From NCBI GenBank assembly GCA_020284085.1, contig JACEVL010000031.1:1494408-1558407 (forward strand): a DNA stretch of 64,000 nucleotides, in the 5' to 3' direction. A program made the position numbers and the translations under genes. Shown here piece after piece: positions 10,044 through 21,126 of this stretch. How positions within the stretch are numbered: the first letter of the stretch is position 1; each line of letters begins with the position of its first letter. The notes beneath the pieces are model-generated. The model was not told the DNA's origin, searched no databases, and saw only the letters and a list, made by a program, of their open reading frames with translations. The DNA is from Aporrectodea caliginosa (lineage: Eukaryota > Annelida > Clitellata > Crassiclitellata > Lumbricidae).

Positions 10044-13000
10044 TCAAGCAGACACTGTGTCGGCCTCGAGAAATACAAGACAAAGATACTGAAGAATATC
10101 TTCACAGTCTTCATCATTCGCGTAGTTACCACTCTCGCCAACTTTTTTTCTCTTATCTTCTTTTCTCTTATCTTCACCGACTTTAATCATCTTTTTTCTG
10201 TGTTTCTTGCTGTCGACTGCATTTGGATCTTCGTAAGAAAAAAGTCACAGCAGTTAACCCAACAATTAAGGACGATTGTACTGACTGCAAGGAAGTTACT
10301 CTAGAATAAGAAGATGATGCAGAACAAGAAGAAAAACAAGAATAGGAACAAGAAGAACTAAATGAATAAGAATAACAAGATTAAAGAAGAAGAAGAAGAA
10401 GAAGCTTTGTACATTGTCTCTGTACACCGTTTTGGTAATGACACCAATCATCTTTGACAGCAGCAACGAAGTCACTATCCCCAACACAGTTACCACAAAC
10501 AAAAGCAATATGCAATAACAACAATAGCAACCACAGTAGCAACAACAGCATGAACACCAGAACAATAGCAGCAGCACACAGAGGCACCTCCACCTCACAA
10601 CATCGACCCAAATAGTACCTTAGGGTTCAGAGGTCTCACCATTCCACGGAAACTGTCCTTTTGTGTCTCCTCTCTGATATTTCCTCGGCCATTGATAAGT
10701 CACACTCTTTAACACTCCTGCCCTGCCACTTTTCGATGTTTCCTCGGCTTTGATATGGTCGATCATGCGATTCTGCTGCAGCGCCTTGAACTATCTTGTG
10801 GCCTTTGTGGGCCCCTCTTACCTGATTCATATCTTACCTTACGGATCGTTCCCAAAAAGTTGACCTTGGTGATTCCAGAACGGCCTGGGCTGGAGTCGAT
10901 TTCGGTGTCCCACAGGGCTCTACATTTGACCCCATCTTGTAACTACTCTGTACAGCGGACATTCCTTCTTTATTTACTAAACACCAGGCCACTGGTTACC
11001 TATATGCTGACGCCAAACCTTTGTACATGGCTGATCAGCTCTCTCATGTGGCATCGAGCGACTCACTGTCACATGATCTCCACTTATGGATGTCAGCCAA
11101 CCGAGTTAAATCTTAACTCCTCTAAGACTCAACTGATCTGGTTTGGAACCAAACAGCAGCTCCTTAAACTTGACTTCCAACTTCTGAAGTCAATGTATCC
11201 TGACTACTCATATTCATCCATTGTCCGTGACTTTGGTGTCACCCTTGATAGCACCCTGTCATTCTCCGAGCACCTCTTGCACTTGGCGCTGGCTCATGTT
11301 ACTATCACCTGAGGCCCCTGAGAGCTGACATAAAATCTGTTTCCTCTTCTGTCTTTACCATCATAGTCCATGATTTCATCTACTGTCGCAGTGACTACTG
11401 CAATTCAATATTCGCTGGACTTCCCAAGGCAAGCTTATCCTCCCTTCAGTCGGGTATGAACTGTGCAGCCAGGCTTATCGCTCGTCTCCCTCGCTACTTC
11501 CACATCTCCTGCCTAAATCACTGATGTTCTACACTGGCTTCCCGTTGCCTCTCGTATCCAATACAAGGTACTGATCTTAGTCTTAAGAACTCAACAGGGT
11601 CTACATGTATATCCTACATGTAAATATCTTTGCGACTTAATGTGCAAACATCTGTCTGCTGTCTCTTTCCACCCTCTCCGTTCTTCGGATCGACTTGGTA
11701 TCTTAGTGCCCCGTGCAAGAACTACCAAGACCCAACACCGTGCCTTGGCCATCGTGGCCCCTTCTATGTGGTATTGCCTTCCCCTTTAATCCGTAGTAAG
11801 ATTTTAGTCGGGTTCCCACCCTCATCCCTTCGCTGCTGATTTCCTCTAGGCTGTCACGCTGAGAGCGCCTCTTAATAGCGAGTACTGTGAGAGGAGCTAT
11901 ATAAATTCTCATATACGATACGCAACGTTGAAATGATATAACGTTGGGACACAGAGTAAAGCTTCATCTTCGTTAACCATCATAACAGTTTAATCATTAG
12001 CTGGGTAAGTTATTTAATGCTCAAGTGCGTAGACCCTATTCCCCGTCATCGTCAGTGAAATATGCATACATCGGCTTCCAATACACACTAGGTCTACTAT
12101 ACGATAGCTAGCCTATTACTAAAATGATGCTACATTTTGGTTTAAATATCTGGAGATAATAAATTTCGTGGATAAGTTTACTCAGTACTCATTGGATAAC
12201 TTAGAGAATACTAATTCAAGCAGTTTCATAAGAAATTTCACAAAAAAGTAGCCAAGTGTGTAAATATGAAAATGTTCTCTCACATATATTCTTGGCAGCT
12301 AATTCCTCCTGGAATTGTTCGAAACTCTCAAAAAAGTACCAATTGTCGCTGAAGTCGATAACCATCTTAGAACCGGAGACAACTGCGAGCCATCCAGATG
12401 GTGTGAAGCCAAACTCAACAATAATCGGAATGATTGGTTTCTTCAGCCTCTCCGCATACTCGATTTCTAAAATGAGTTCAATTCTAGCAATTTAACCACG
12501 AGCTGTATTTCGCAGACGACGTTAAAGTGCTAAAACAGCTCATAAGTGTTTCTAAAATGATTACTTTAACAGAGAGCGTTGACTAATTTAAACACAGAGA
12601 CTACAGCGATAATTTTGTATACACCATAAATATTTATTTACTCTTAATTGTAATCTCTAGATTTATAAAAAGCGGTCAGAGAAAATGAAGTCGCAAGAAC
12701 TAGCTTTTTAACAGGCGCTCAGTCAGGACAAAATCGATAGACTGGCAAGATCAAAAGCCGTTCCAAGTCAAGATCCAAAGCGTCGGGTAGGCAGAGTCAG
12801 GCGGCTACGATGGATGGAGCTTAGAATCGGAGCGATGAAAGAGGTAAGGGAAAGAGGAGAATCAAGATAGGATTTGATTTCAAATCATTTGTGTAGTTGC
12901 AGCTGTGTAGCTTATTCAACACTTCAGTGCACAGTCAGTAAACCATGAAGACGTCTGTTACCACGATTCATTCAATTAAGATTCATTCGCTGCTCGAATC

Positions 13001-14493
13001 GGCCATTGAATAATTGATAGGCCATACGATAAATGATTTCCTAATCAAAATGATATCTCTAACCTTTCTTGCAGTTTTCGCTCGCCTGATACTTTGTTGA
13101 CATACACATTATGACGACGGATGCATTCTCAATGCCCTTTTCCATTTCCTCATGGGGCACCCCATCTGTACACAACACACAAACCAACGAAACGAGTTAA
13201 CATTCTCAGTTCAAGTCCGTATGGCTGTGTACTGTTCTGGTCAGTCCATGCGTCCGTACAACTGAGTGTACAGAATGTACCTTAAGCAATTTAGCTATAG
13301 CTATTGGGGACCCTTTGAGTTCTTTTTTATTTTAACACAAACTACTATCATAGACATCCATTAGGCTTATCATTCAGTACCAAATTTCTGCTTTTTCCAA
13401 ACCTTGCCATCATAAAATGCTCACAACAAAAACAGCAGCAGCAACAACAATAGAAACAGCAACAGCAACAACTGCAACAGCAGCAACAGCAACAGCAAGA
13501 ACAACAGCAACAACAGCAACAACAACTACAACATCATCAATAACAATAACAATAACAATAACAACAATGACAACAATAATACTTTCGAAGACTTTCATAT
13601 GGGAGTGTAAGTAATTGCGTTTTCAATTTTTGTAAAGTGGACTAGGTCAAACCGGTTGTGGAATAATATGACAGTTACAAAATAATAAAAGATTTCAATT
13701 TGCCATATAATCCAAACTAGGATACAATGCTGATGGCTCATAGGTCAACAGAGGCAGAGAATTAAAGTTGTTAACTTACTTCTATCTAAAGATACCGCCC
13801 AGTGACAGGAACAATATTGCAAGTCTTTTTTCCGTTTTTCAGTCTATTATGATTATTACTCGGGCAAGATATATTAAGTAAATCGAAATTTGAAGCGTCA
13901 GATAGTGTACGTGAACTGATTCATTCGTTCATTCAGAGGACTTATATAGCGCTCCTAAAAGATACCTACTCAGAGGCACAACTTGTTCGGGGTCGTTACA
14001 CGGAGCCGACTCGAACCCATTACCGTTGGATTACAAATGCATCACGCTACGGAATAGAGGACAGAAGACACAAAGCAAAAGCAAAAATATTTTTGCACAC
14101 AACTTACTCTAACATACTGGCAACTTTCTTCACTATTAAAAATGTTTGCTAAAAAAATTTTTTTCACTCCACCTTATTATTTATTTAAACCATGGGCCGA
14201 CAATACTTTCAACATTACAGTGGTAGTGCCAGTCTCAAGCCTGAATAAAGGAGGAGGGCTACGCTAATCATCTTAGCTATGAAACAGTTACTAAACGTCT
14301 GTTCAATTAACATATAGACAGAAAGAGAGTTGATCTCACCCGTGTCATCTCTATCAAACCAAGTCGTGAATCCACGAGACTTCAATGCACCACGCAGCCT
14401 CAACACGGTGTTCTGGTGTTCGTTGTGGTAGCTGAGAAATATTTCTCCAGTTCTCTTCTTTTTTATCTGAGATTTGCAGAAAAAGTTTGTCAT
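10044..14493 (-). CDS. TIR-domain gene, unit U2 (4 recognised exons)
   Basis: Exons on the minus strand: 14,493-14,340, 13,165-13,064 (102 bp), 12,466-12,284 (183 bp) and a terminal exon 10,228-10,044 ending in TGA. All junctions between these exons are phase 1. Together the first three give a full TIR domain: EIFLSYHNEH (box 1), TTWFDRDDT, VPHEEMEKGIENASVV, CMSTKYQASENCKKE and KKPIIPI. The Glu of CKKE aligns with the catalytic Glu of SARM1-type TIR NADases; its codon is split G|AA by intron 2. The terminal exon encodes a charged tail ending LEADTVSA, also present in U4. Oddity: the ATG used by U1, U3 and U4 is deleted. An in-frame upstream ATG (14,493, MTNFFCKSQ) would add about 15 residues, or the exon start lies upstream. 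A membrane-segment exon may lie near 10,412-10,520. Exon 4 linkage is inferred from conservation with U4. Confidence 0.66.
10412..10520 (-). other. Possible membrane-segment exon of U2 (uncertain)
   Basis: One minus frame reads VLGIVTSLLLSKMIGVITKT, matching VLGIVTLLLLSKMIGVITKT at 25,018-24,915 in U4. Between the two copies, three of five substitutions in the core are silent in this frame but only one in the alternative frame. The upstream part is a TGT/TTG microsatellite that obscures any acceptor. It could encode a transmembrane helix between TIR domain and tail, or be untranslated intron. Confidence 0.28.
10700..11925 (+). mobile_element. Decayed CR1/L2-like non-LTR retrotransposon, 3' part
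   Basis: Frames carry reverse-transcriptase signatures with several frameshifts: DMVDHAILLQRLEL near 10,752, LNLNSSKTQLIWFGTKQ near 11,112-11,163 and SIVRDFGVTLDSTLSFSEHL near 11,217-11,276. The 3' end near 11,880 has the AGGAGCTATATAAATTCTC-type tail common to these elements. It lies in the intron between exons 3 and 4 of U2. A shortened remnant sits at the same place in U4 (25,185-25,380), so insertion predates the duplication. Confidence 0.75.
13428..13572. repeat. CAA/CAG-type imperfect trinucleotide repeat in U2 intron 1
   Basis: AACAGCAACAAC-like repeat. The paralogous tract in U4 is at 27,695-27,868, showing inheritance from the ancestral unit. Long frames on both strands (Thr-Ala, Val-Ile) are compositional. 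Confidence 0.85.
13919..14055 (-). repeat. tRNA-derived SINE-A copy in U2
   Basis: Read on the minus strand it has the box-B-like GGTTCGAGTCGG and ends in GCGCTATATAAGTCC plus GAATGAACGAATGAA. It occupies the same position as copies in U3 (23,074-23,230) and U4 (28,176-28,335). The tRNA-like head is cut off here at GAATAGAGG, precisely where the duplicated segment described at 14,812 also begins. Confidence 0.72.
14041..14140 (+). repeat. 100-bp segment duplicated 770 bp downstream, copy 1
   Basis: The segment starting ACGCTACGGAATAGAGG and ending TACTGGCAACTTTCTTCAC recurs nearly unchanged at 14,812-14,905. It contains the broken SINE head plus unique DNA, so this is a local duplication, not a second SINE insertion. 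Confidence 0.85.
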
Positions 14494-16280
14494 AAGATCA
14501 CCGACTCCTTAAACTTCTCATCAAACCTTTAATCAAAAGTGAAAATCTACTCTTAAAATTTCACTCACTCACCGTTCTACATTTTCCCAGTAGCCAGAAT
14601 TCCAAACACAATTCTCTTAACCGCCCGCTAGGCGCTAGCCTGTCTTACATCCTGTACTGGAACCGAAAACTGACGTCGTCTGCCTATGGAGTTTCTTTTG
14701 ACTGAGTCTTCCTGCACCCATTCAGGAAACCAAACGTTTATCGATTTTCAAAAACAGTTAAAAATGCATTTATTACGTAACCATGAGCATTAACATTAAA
14801 TGTTAATGCTCATTACGCTACGGAATAGAGGGCAGAAGACACAAAGCAAAAGCAAAAAATTGTTTGCACACAACTTACTCTAACATACTGGCAACTTTTT
14901 TCACTATTAACTTTCTTCACTGACAGTAGACAGTTTTGTGAAGCGTTCTAAAAGTACCTTGCTACCAACTACGCTAAATAAATGGTCGTAATTACAATTA
15001 GAATAGGCTGGATTTTTTATAGGCGTTTTGTTGCATACAGGCAATTGTTATGGACATGAGAATTATTCTACTTATCCACTGATTCCTAGTGTGAGAAGAA
15101 TAACATTTGCTTTGCAATTGCCTATGATCTATAATACGATGTCTTAGTAAATTGAAAAGAATTACTGTTACTTTGAATTATACAAGGTGGTCTCATTAAT
15201 TTAAAGCTATAGTGTTTCTCCTAGGTGCAAGTCCTGTTTGTAATTTGATTATCAGTATTCATGAATAACGTAAATATTAATCGAGTTGCTTTTATATATC
15301 AGGAAGATTCTAAATACTCATCCACCGTAGCCATCAGATTCTGACTGTTTCCTGTCTGACTCTTTGGATCTTGACCTGGAACTGATTTTGAACCATCTGC
15401 GTGCCTATGGATTTTGTTTCCACTATAAGAGCCTGTGCATAATCTGGTTCTTGCGACTTGGCTCTTTGGGCACTGTAGAAATCTCGAGATTTCGATTACG
15501 GTGACATTACACTATTTACTGGTTACCGATTTATACTTTTACAATAATTACGTGTAATTATTATTGATTTTTTAGAGCCTATTAGATTTATCATTAATAG
15601 TGGACTGTAGTAAATATAAGAAAATAAACTGTTCAAGAATTCAGAATGTCAATGAAGAGTCTTTAGTCCTAAATTGATTATTTCAAGATTTTAGAGATTT
15701 CGAAGCCTATTTAATAATTCGTCAGGATCAACAGAAGTAGCCTATACATGTACGATTCGGTCTTATGAAGTATTAATTAAAGTTGAGACGTGACCTACTT
15801 AACCTTATTGCAATCGTCTACTATGGTCAGGTGATACAAAGTTTCTTTGTCCAAATTTAAGCCTACCTATGTTCTGCATTATATCAAGTTATAGCCTAAT
15901 AACTCCCCACCTCCCCCGAAGACAGAAATACGAATACGATGGACCTAAATTAACTGATGGCTATCAAAGAATACTCTCAGGATTCTATATATACTTTGTA
16001 CTGTGTTTATAAGATGCCTGTACACCAAAGTGCGATTAGCACTTGGCTAATAAACAATATAGGCTACTTACTCAACTGATCTATTTTGTGCATAAATGTG
16101 TCAGATCTATTTTAAGCATCTCTCTGAGCGGACATTTCTGGTTTTATTTGGTCTCATGTATGGCTTCGTTTGACTTAACAAGCTAAGGTCATTTTCTAAT
16201 GATCAACTTGAGCGAAAGAGTTTATAAATCTTCGTGCAGTTCAAGTGTGTATCAATAAGGATTATTGTAACGGAGAGTTC
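14494..16280. other. 5' flank of TIR unit U2
   Basis: Paralogous to the U1, U4 and U5 flanks, but without a minisatellite, so it shows the pre-expansion state. The site corresponding to PB1 is empty near 14,526. No coding exon or clear core promoter was recognised. Confidence 0.6.
14784..14814. repeat. Perfect 15-bp inverted repeat with 1-base centre
   Basis: ATGAGCATTAACATT and its exact reverse complement flank a single A. It ends exactly where the second copy of the 100-bp duplication begins (14,812), so the hairpin probably marks the join. Confidence 0.9.
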
Positions 16281-17264
16281 TAAATGAAGTGGCGGATTTA
16301 CAATCGGAACAAAGGAGAATGTACATTTTAAAAGGTAATATTTTAATATTAAATTATTAAAAATAAAAAAAATGGTTAGAGAGACGGTACATTGTCGGTT
16401 GGAAGACGAGACGGCGAGGGAAAGAACTGGCCACCGCCTGCATATGCCCAGGTTAAGAAAATGATGTCAGAAACACTTCAAACCCAAAGCTGACTCTCAA
16501 GGCTAGCTCAGCGGACTCTCCTTTTCTCTTACTGCTTCCCCTTCTTCTTCTTCTTTAAAACCATAATCATAAAAAGCGCAAATGTTCTTGATTCATCTCT
16601 CTGCAATGCATGACAAATGTGTAAAAACTGTAATAGAACCCATAGGTTCTAGTTGTAGAACTACAATAATTTGAACGTCGTAACTAGGAATCTACTAATT
16701 AATGAAATGTGAATAAGTAAAGCCGCAATTTTCCGTAGTAGCGTTACACACCGATACAATGATAATTCTGGAGTGCTTTATACATGTCTTCAACGAAAAC
16801 CCTGAAGTGTTATTATTGTAGGACGGCAATTGTTAGAGCAATAAAAATAGCGAGATATTTTGAGTAGCTCGAGTACCAAGTGCTTTTTAAAGTAATTGTT
16901 CACACGCACACGCACACGCACACGCACACACAGAATGAACTTGTGCAGTCTCTATGTCTAAGTCAAAGGAAATGCTTGCATCTTGAAGGTTTCTATTCCT
17001 CATCGTCAGGTGAATTCGTTGGTTCGCCAAAGTAAAGGAGCCGTGTGCCATGAGTGTGTCACCCAATGGAGAAATACTAATGACGACTCAAAATGAAGGC
17101 ACAAACCAGTCAGTTATAGCCTGTAGGCCTACTCTAATGTTATTTAATAATCAAAATGTCATCCGTACTAGACGTATTGAGCTTACGCAGACCGTTCAAC
17201 TTCAACTATTGCTGTAGGTCTTTCGTTATAATACACTGTATGGAAATTAATCAACATTTCAGTG
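16281..17264. other. Intergenic, nothing recognised
   Basis: AT-rich sequence with a short CACACG-type repeat at 16,902-16,932. No gene, exon or complete mobile element is supported. Confidence 0.5.
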
Positions 17265-17418
17265 TAAATTCCCTATCATAGTCAGCAAACCATGCTTTCA
17301 TCGGCTCCCAATCAAGTAAATTCTGCTAATCCCAATCACAGAAATTTTTTGTATAACAAACTACAGACGACATATGCATTCTCAATGCCCTTTTCCATTT
17401 CCCCATGGGGCACCCGTT
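17265..17418 (-). pseudogene. Broken TIR unit U2.5: truncated exon 2 fused to post-exon-3 DNA
   Basis: The minus frame from 17,418 reads RVPHGEMEKGIENAYVV, clearly TIR exon 2, then departs from the family at about 17,365. The next bases (17,265-17,312, with CATCGGCTCCCAAT) match DNA that lies beyond exon 3 in U2 (12,034-12,095). A deletion therefore removed the end of exon 2, intron 2 and exon 3. Exon 1 is also missing, and two transposons sit upstream. Not functional as a TIR gene. Confidence 0.75.
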
Positions 17419-17529
17419 CTACACACGACACACAAATCAACGAAATGAGCCAACATTCTCAGTTGAAGTCCGTATGGCTGTGTACTACAGTGTGTAGGCT
17501 ACTGCACTTGTCAGTCCATACCTCCGTAC

Positions 17530-19919
17530 TAGGGTGTCCCACGATAGCATAGGAAAAATAAAATTGTTGAAACTTTTGATGCACTCCCTCCTAAAAGTTT
17601 CTTTATGATCCCGTAATATTACCTGCCAAGTTTTATGACATTTCGAAAATATTTAGGGGTCCCGCAAGGCTCATAGAGTTAGTGCAGTTTGTCGTAAATT
17701 ACGCATGTCGTAATTGACTTTTAAATATTTAGGTGACAACATTTTGATCCCATAATAACATGTTTAGTATCACTATAAAGCTCTTAAACAGCAGATTCTA
17801 CAGATTTAACCTTCTTGTATATTATATGCATAAAGTTTCAATTATGAAGAAGACATAAAGCACACTACCAGAAGATATCAAATTTTTTGGCTTGCAAATC
17901 AAGGAAGACTTTCGAGCCTTTAAATCTGTCGGGCACTGGGAAGGCAAGCTGCTCTCTGACATAACTGGAGTAAACACGGACAAAGTGAACCGATGGCCAG
18001 TCCTGATTTCTTCTCTAGTTAATAGAAATACTAAACTTCTGGGTGTGCCAAAGTTGGCTTCTGTGTCAAGACAGGCAGCAGCAGTAGCAGTTCTAGACCA
18101 TATGAAGTCGTGGCAGTGCGATACATTTATTATGGGCATGTGTTTTGACACAAGGGCCTCAAATACCGGCAGAGTTAATGGAGCCTGCACCCTTCTAGAG
18201 GCAGCCACCGGTCGTAATCTGCTGCAGATGGCTTGTCAACATCACATGTTTGAAGTCCTGTTGTCTTATACATATTCGTAGTGTGCCTTGGTAAAGTTTG
18301 TCCATCAACTGGGGGAGGCATTCTTCTCTTCAAGCGATTTAAAGATAAATGGTCCGACCTGGCTCACCTTCAACCAAAGCTTCATTAATGTCTGTCTGTG
18401 TCTGACAAACTGAAGGAGTTCATTACTGAACAGCTTCAACTTGACAATCCTCAAGATGATTAGAGAGAATTCTCCAACTCGCGGCATCCGTGTTTGGATT
18501 GAGCAGTTCGACAGCGGTTCGCAAGCCTGGTGCCCCTCTAGAGCGCGTTGGATGGCGAATGCATTATATATACTCAATGAAGATTTAGTTGCGTTTTGAT
18601 GGAACCCAATCGGTTATCCAATTGACGGCCCGTGAATTACAGGGCATCCACGATTTAACATTATGTTTTAGTCAACATCTGCATCCAATCGTGGTTTTCG
18701 TGTCGAGTCACTGCTGATTCACCCATCAATGACATTCAACTAATAAAAAGGCTGCAATATTACGATGCTGCTGCTCTGAAGACCACTGAAGATGATGCTG
18801 TGTCATTCTTGGTACCTAAGCCAAGAGCTGGAAACCCTCTCTCTGTTCTCACACCATCTCTCTTCTGAAGATAAAGCACAGCTTATGTTGACAATGAAAG
18901 GTGATCGAGGATTGCACTTTGTTCAATCTCTTTCCCGTACGAAAAGGGAATTATATATTTCTCGAAGCTTCTTCCGAACTACCGCCAACTCATCGTGGCT
19001 TGTACCCTCGATATTCCATGTGAAGAGTGACCCAAAAGCCAATTGTATAAGATCGCATGTCAGCTTGTTAATAACTTTGTTAATAACTTTGCCTGTGTAA
19101 ATGACAATGCTGAGCTTGGAGTTGCTCTTATACAGAATTTCAATTCAACAAGAACGAAGAACAGAAACAGTTTCTTCTGCAAGTTGTTGAAAAACACAGG
19201 CATGACTTTTCTAAGTGCAATCGTGACAATCTTGTAGACATGTAGATTATTGTAAAATGTAGAACTGAACAATATGCAGCTGAAGGTATAAACAGTGATT
19301 AAGAATAAGCAGATGCAGGTATGGGGTAGCTGAAACCATGGCTGGTTGCATAATCAAGAATTTGTAATAATGATTTCCTTCTAACGATTAATGGCAATAA
19401 CTGATATTGAGAAAGTTCAAAAATCTTGAGTTGCTGTTAGACCTTAGACCTTAGCACTTAGTCCTTCCTCGCGCTGTGTCGTTTCTGTTGCGGTAATTTG
19501 TTTTACCCGGGAGGGCTGCAAACCCTCCGCGGAACCCTCCTCCTTTACCCGGGCTTGGGACCGGCACAGGTTCCATAGCAGGAACCTGAGTTGCTGCACA
19601 ATTTGTTTAATTATTTATTCGTAAAACCATACCTATGTACGCAATAAAGTCAGATACTTGTAGTTTCCACTATTTAGGAGCTTTCCATTGGTATTAAACA
19701 TGTTATCATGGGATCCAAGGTCGTTGTCTAAAAGCATTAATAAATTGGGCACGTCCGACGCAAATTATGCCAACATGGTGAAATGTGAGTGTCTTGCGGG
19801 ACCCCTAAATATTTTTAAAATTTTATAAAATTTTCCAGGTGTCATTATGGGACCATAAAGAAACGTTTTAGAGGGAGTGCATAAAATATTTCGACAAAAA
19901 ATATTTCTGGGACACCCTA
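17530..19919 (+). mobile_element. hAT-like DNA transposon with decayed transposase
   Basis: Ends TAGGGTGTCCCA and TGGGACACCCTA are inverted. Imperfect similarity of the ends extends about 150 bp and includes ATATTTAGGGGTCCCGCAAG. An 8-bp duplication CTCCGTAC flanks it (17,522-17,529; 19,920-19,927). It fits the hAT pattern nTnnnnAn and the TARNG terminus. The plus-strand reading frame is broken. Pieces include CFDTRASNTGRVNGACTLLE and GRNLLQMACQHHMFEVLLS (17,892-18,281), FKRFKDKWSDLAHLQPKLH near 18,336, and AELGVALIQNFNST then EEQKQFLLQVVEKHRHDFS (19,111-19,220). Several frameshifts mean no active enzyme. It sits inside U2.5; the empty site is in U2 near 13,255. Confidence 0.82.
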
Positions 19920-20003
19920 CTCCGTACAGCTGAACGTACAGGATGTACTTGATAGAAATTTAGCTATAGCTATTGGGACCCATTGAATTCTTTTTCATTT
20001 TAA

Positions 20004-20967
20004 CCCTAGGGCTACCAAGCTTTTTTGTAACACGGACTACCAAGGAGGGGGTGGTTACCACCCCCCTGGATTTCGTGTTTGGTTTTACATATCATAACTT
20101 GTAATATAGCATTGGATTCAGCATTCATTTCTGCACAGAATGGTGTATTTAGTTGTACATTATGTGAATGCACCTCGAAATTACATCACTTTTAACAATT
20201 GGACCCATTAATTAGCAATTTTGTATATTATTGCGTACATTTTGTACTTTTTGGATAAACAAATATAAGATTATGTGTGTTTTGAAACTAATCTATGTAT
20301 AAAAGATACACAAAATCATCCCTACACATGTTTATATAGTATAAATGTACATCCATACATATATATCCATACATATATATCGGTTTACGTTGTAACGCTG
20401 TATTCAGCCATTTTCACACAGATTACGCGTATTATTATTTATTTTGATCACTTCCGGTATTCAAAAAGACAAAGATGTAGGTATGCAAATGAAGCCCTTC
20501 ATTCCCTCTAAAGAATGGTATCTTTGTTTCTCTTCCAGGAAGACAAATGAATACGCTACAGACAAAAAACTAAGGGGGAGTCCTTCCATTCAGCCATTTT
20601 CACGCATGTTACGCGTATTATAATTTATTTTGAGCACTTCCGGTTGTCTCAGGTCAACTCAGTGACCATAGAAATGTAGCCCCACATTCCCTCTATAGAA
20701 TGGTATAATTTGTGTCTCTTAATATTAAATGACGGATAAGATATAGTCGAAAATCTAGGGGGGTGGTATCCACCCCTGGTGCCTCAGGTATATTGGGTAT
20801 AACTTTTGAACGGTGTGAGATATCATCTCACATTTTACCTCAAAACGTGTGCAAATGAACCCCCTACAGATACCTAAAAGGTCAAATTTTTATTCCATAC
20901 GGAAAAAGTTTGAGATGAAAAAAACCTAGGGGGGTGGCAACCACCCCCCCCTTTGGTAGCCCGAGGG
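20004..20967 (-). mobile_element. piggyBac-like TTAA element PB2 (non-autonomous)
   Basis: TTAA at 20,000-20,003 and 20,968-20,971; ends CCCTAGGGCTACCAA and, inverted, CCCTCGGGCTACCAA; G/C-rich subterminal palindromes (GGTGGTTACCACCCCCC). A close copy, PB3, lies at 56,577-57,518, and a longer rearranged relative, PB4, at 32,399. The start of a transposase-like frame (ATGGCTGA) is present on the minus strand but soon stopped. U2 shows the empty site (TATTTTAACACAAAC near 13,332). Confidence 0.85.
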
Positions 20968-21126
20968 TTAACACAAACGACTATCTACCGTCTGATTTAT
21001 ATCATGTTAAATTTTGATACAACTAATGGTAAATTTCTTGCACTGTTCCACAAGCTAATAACTTCGCAAGAGATGTCACATATATGTAAAAATGACCAAG
21101 TTAGTGAATAAGAAATGCTCTCTCAC

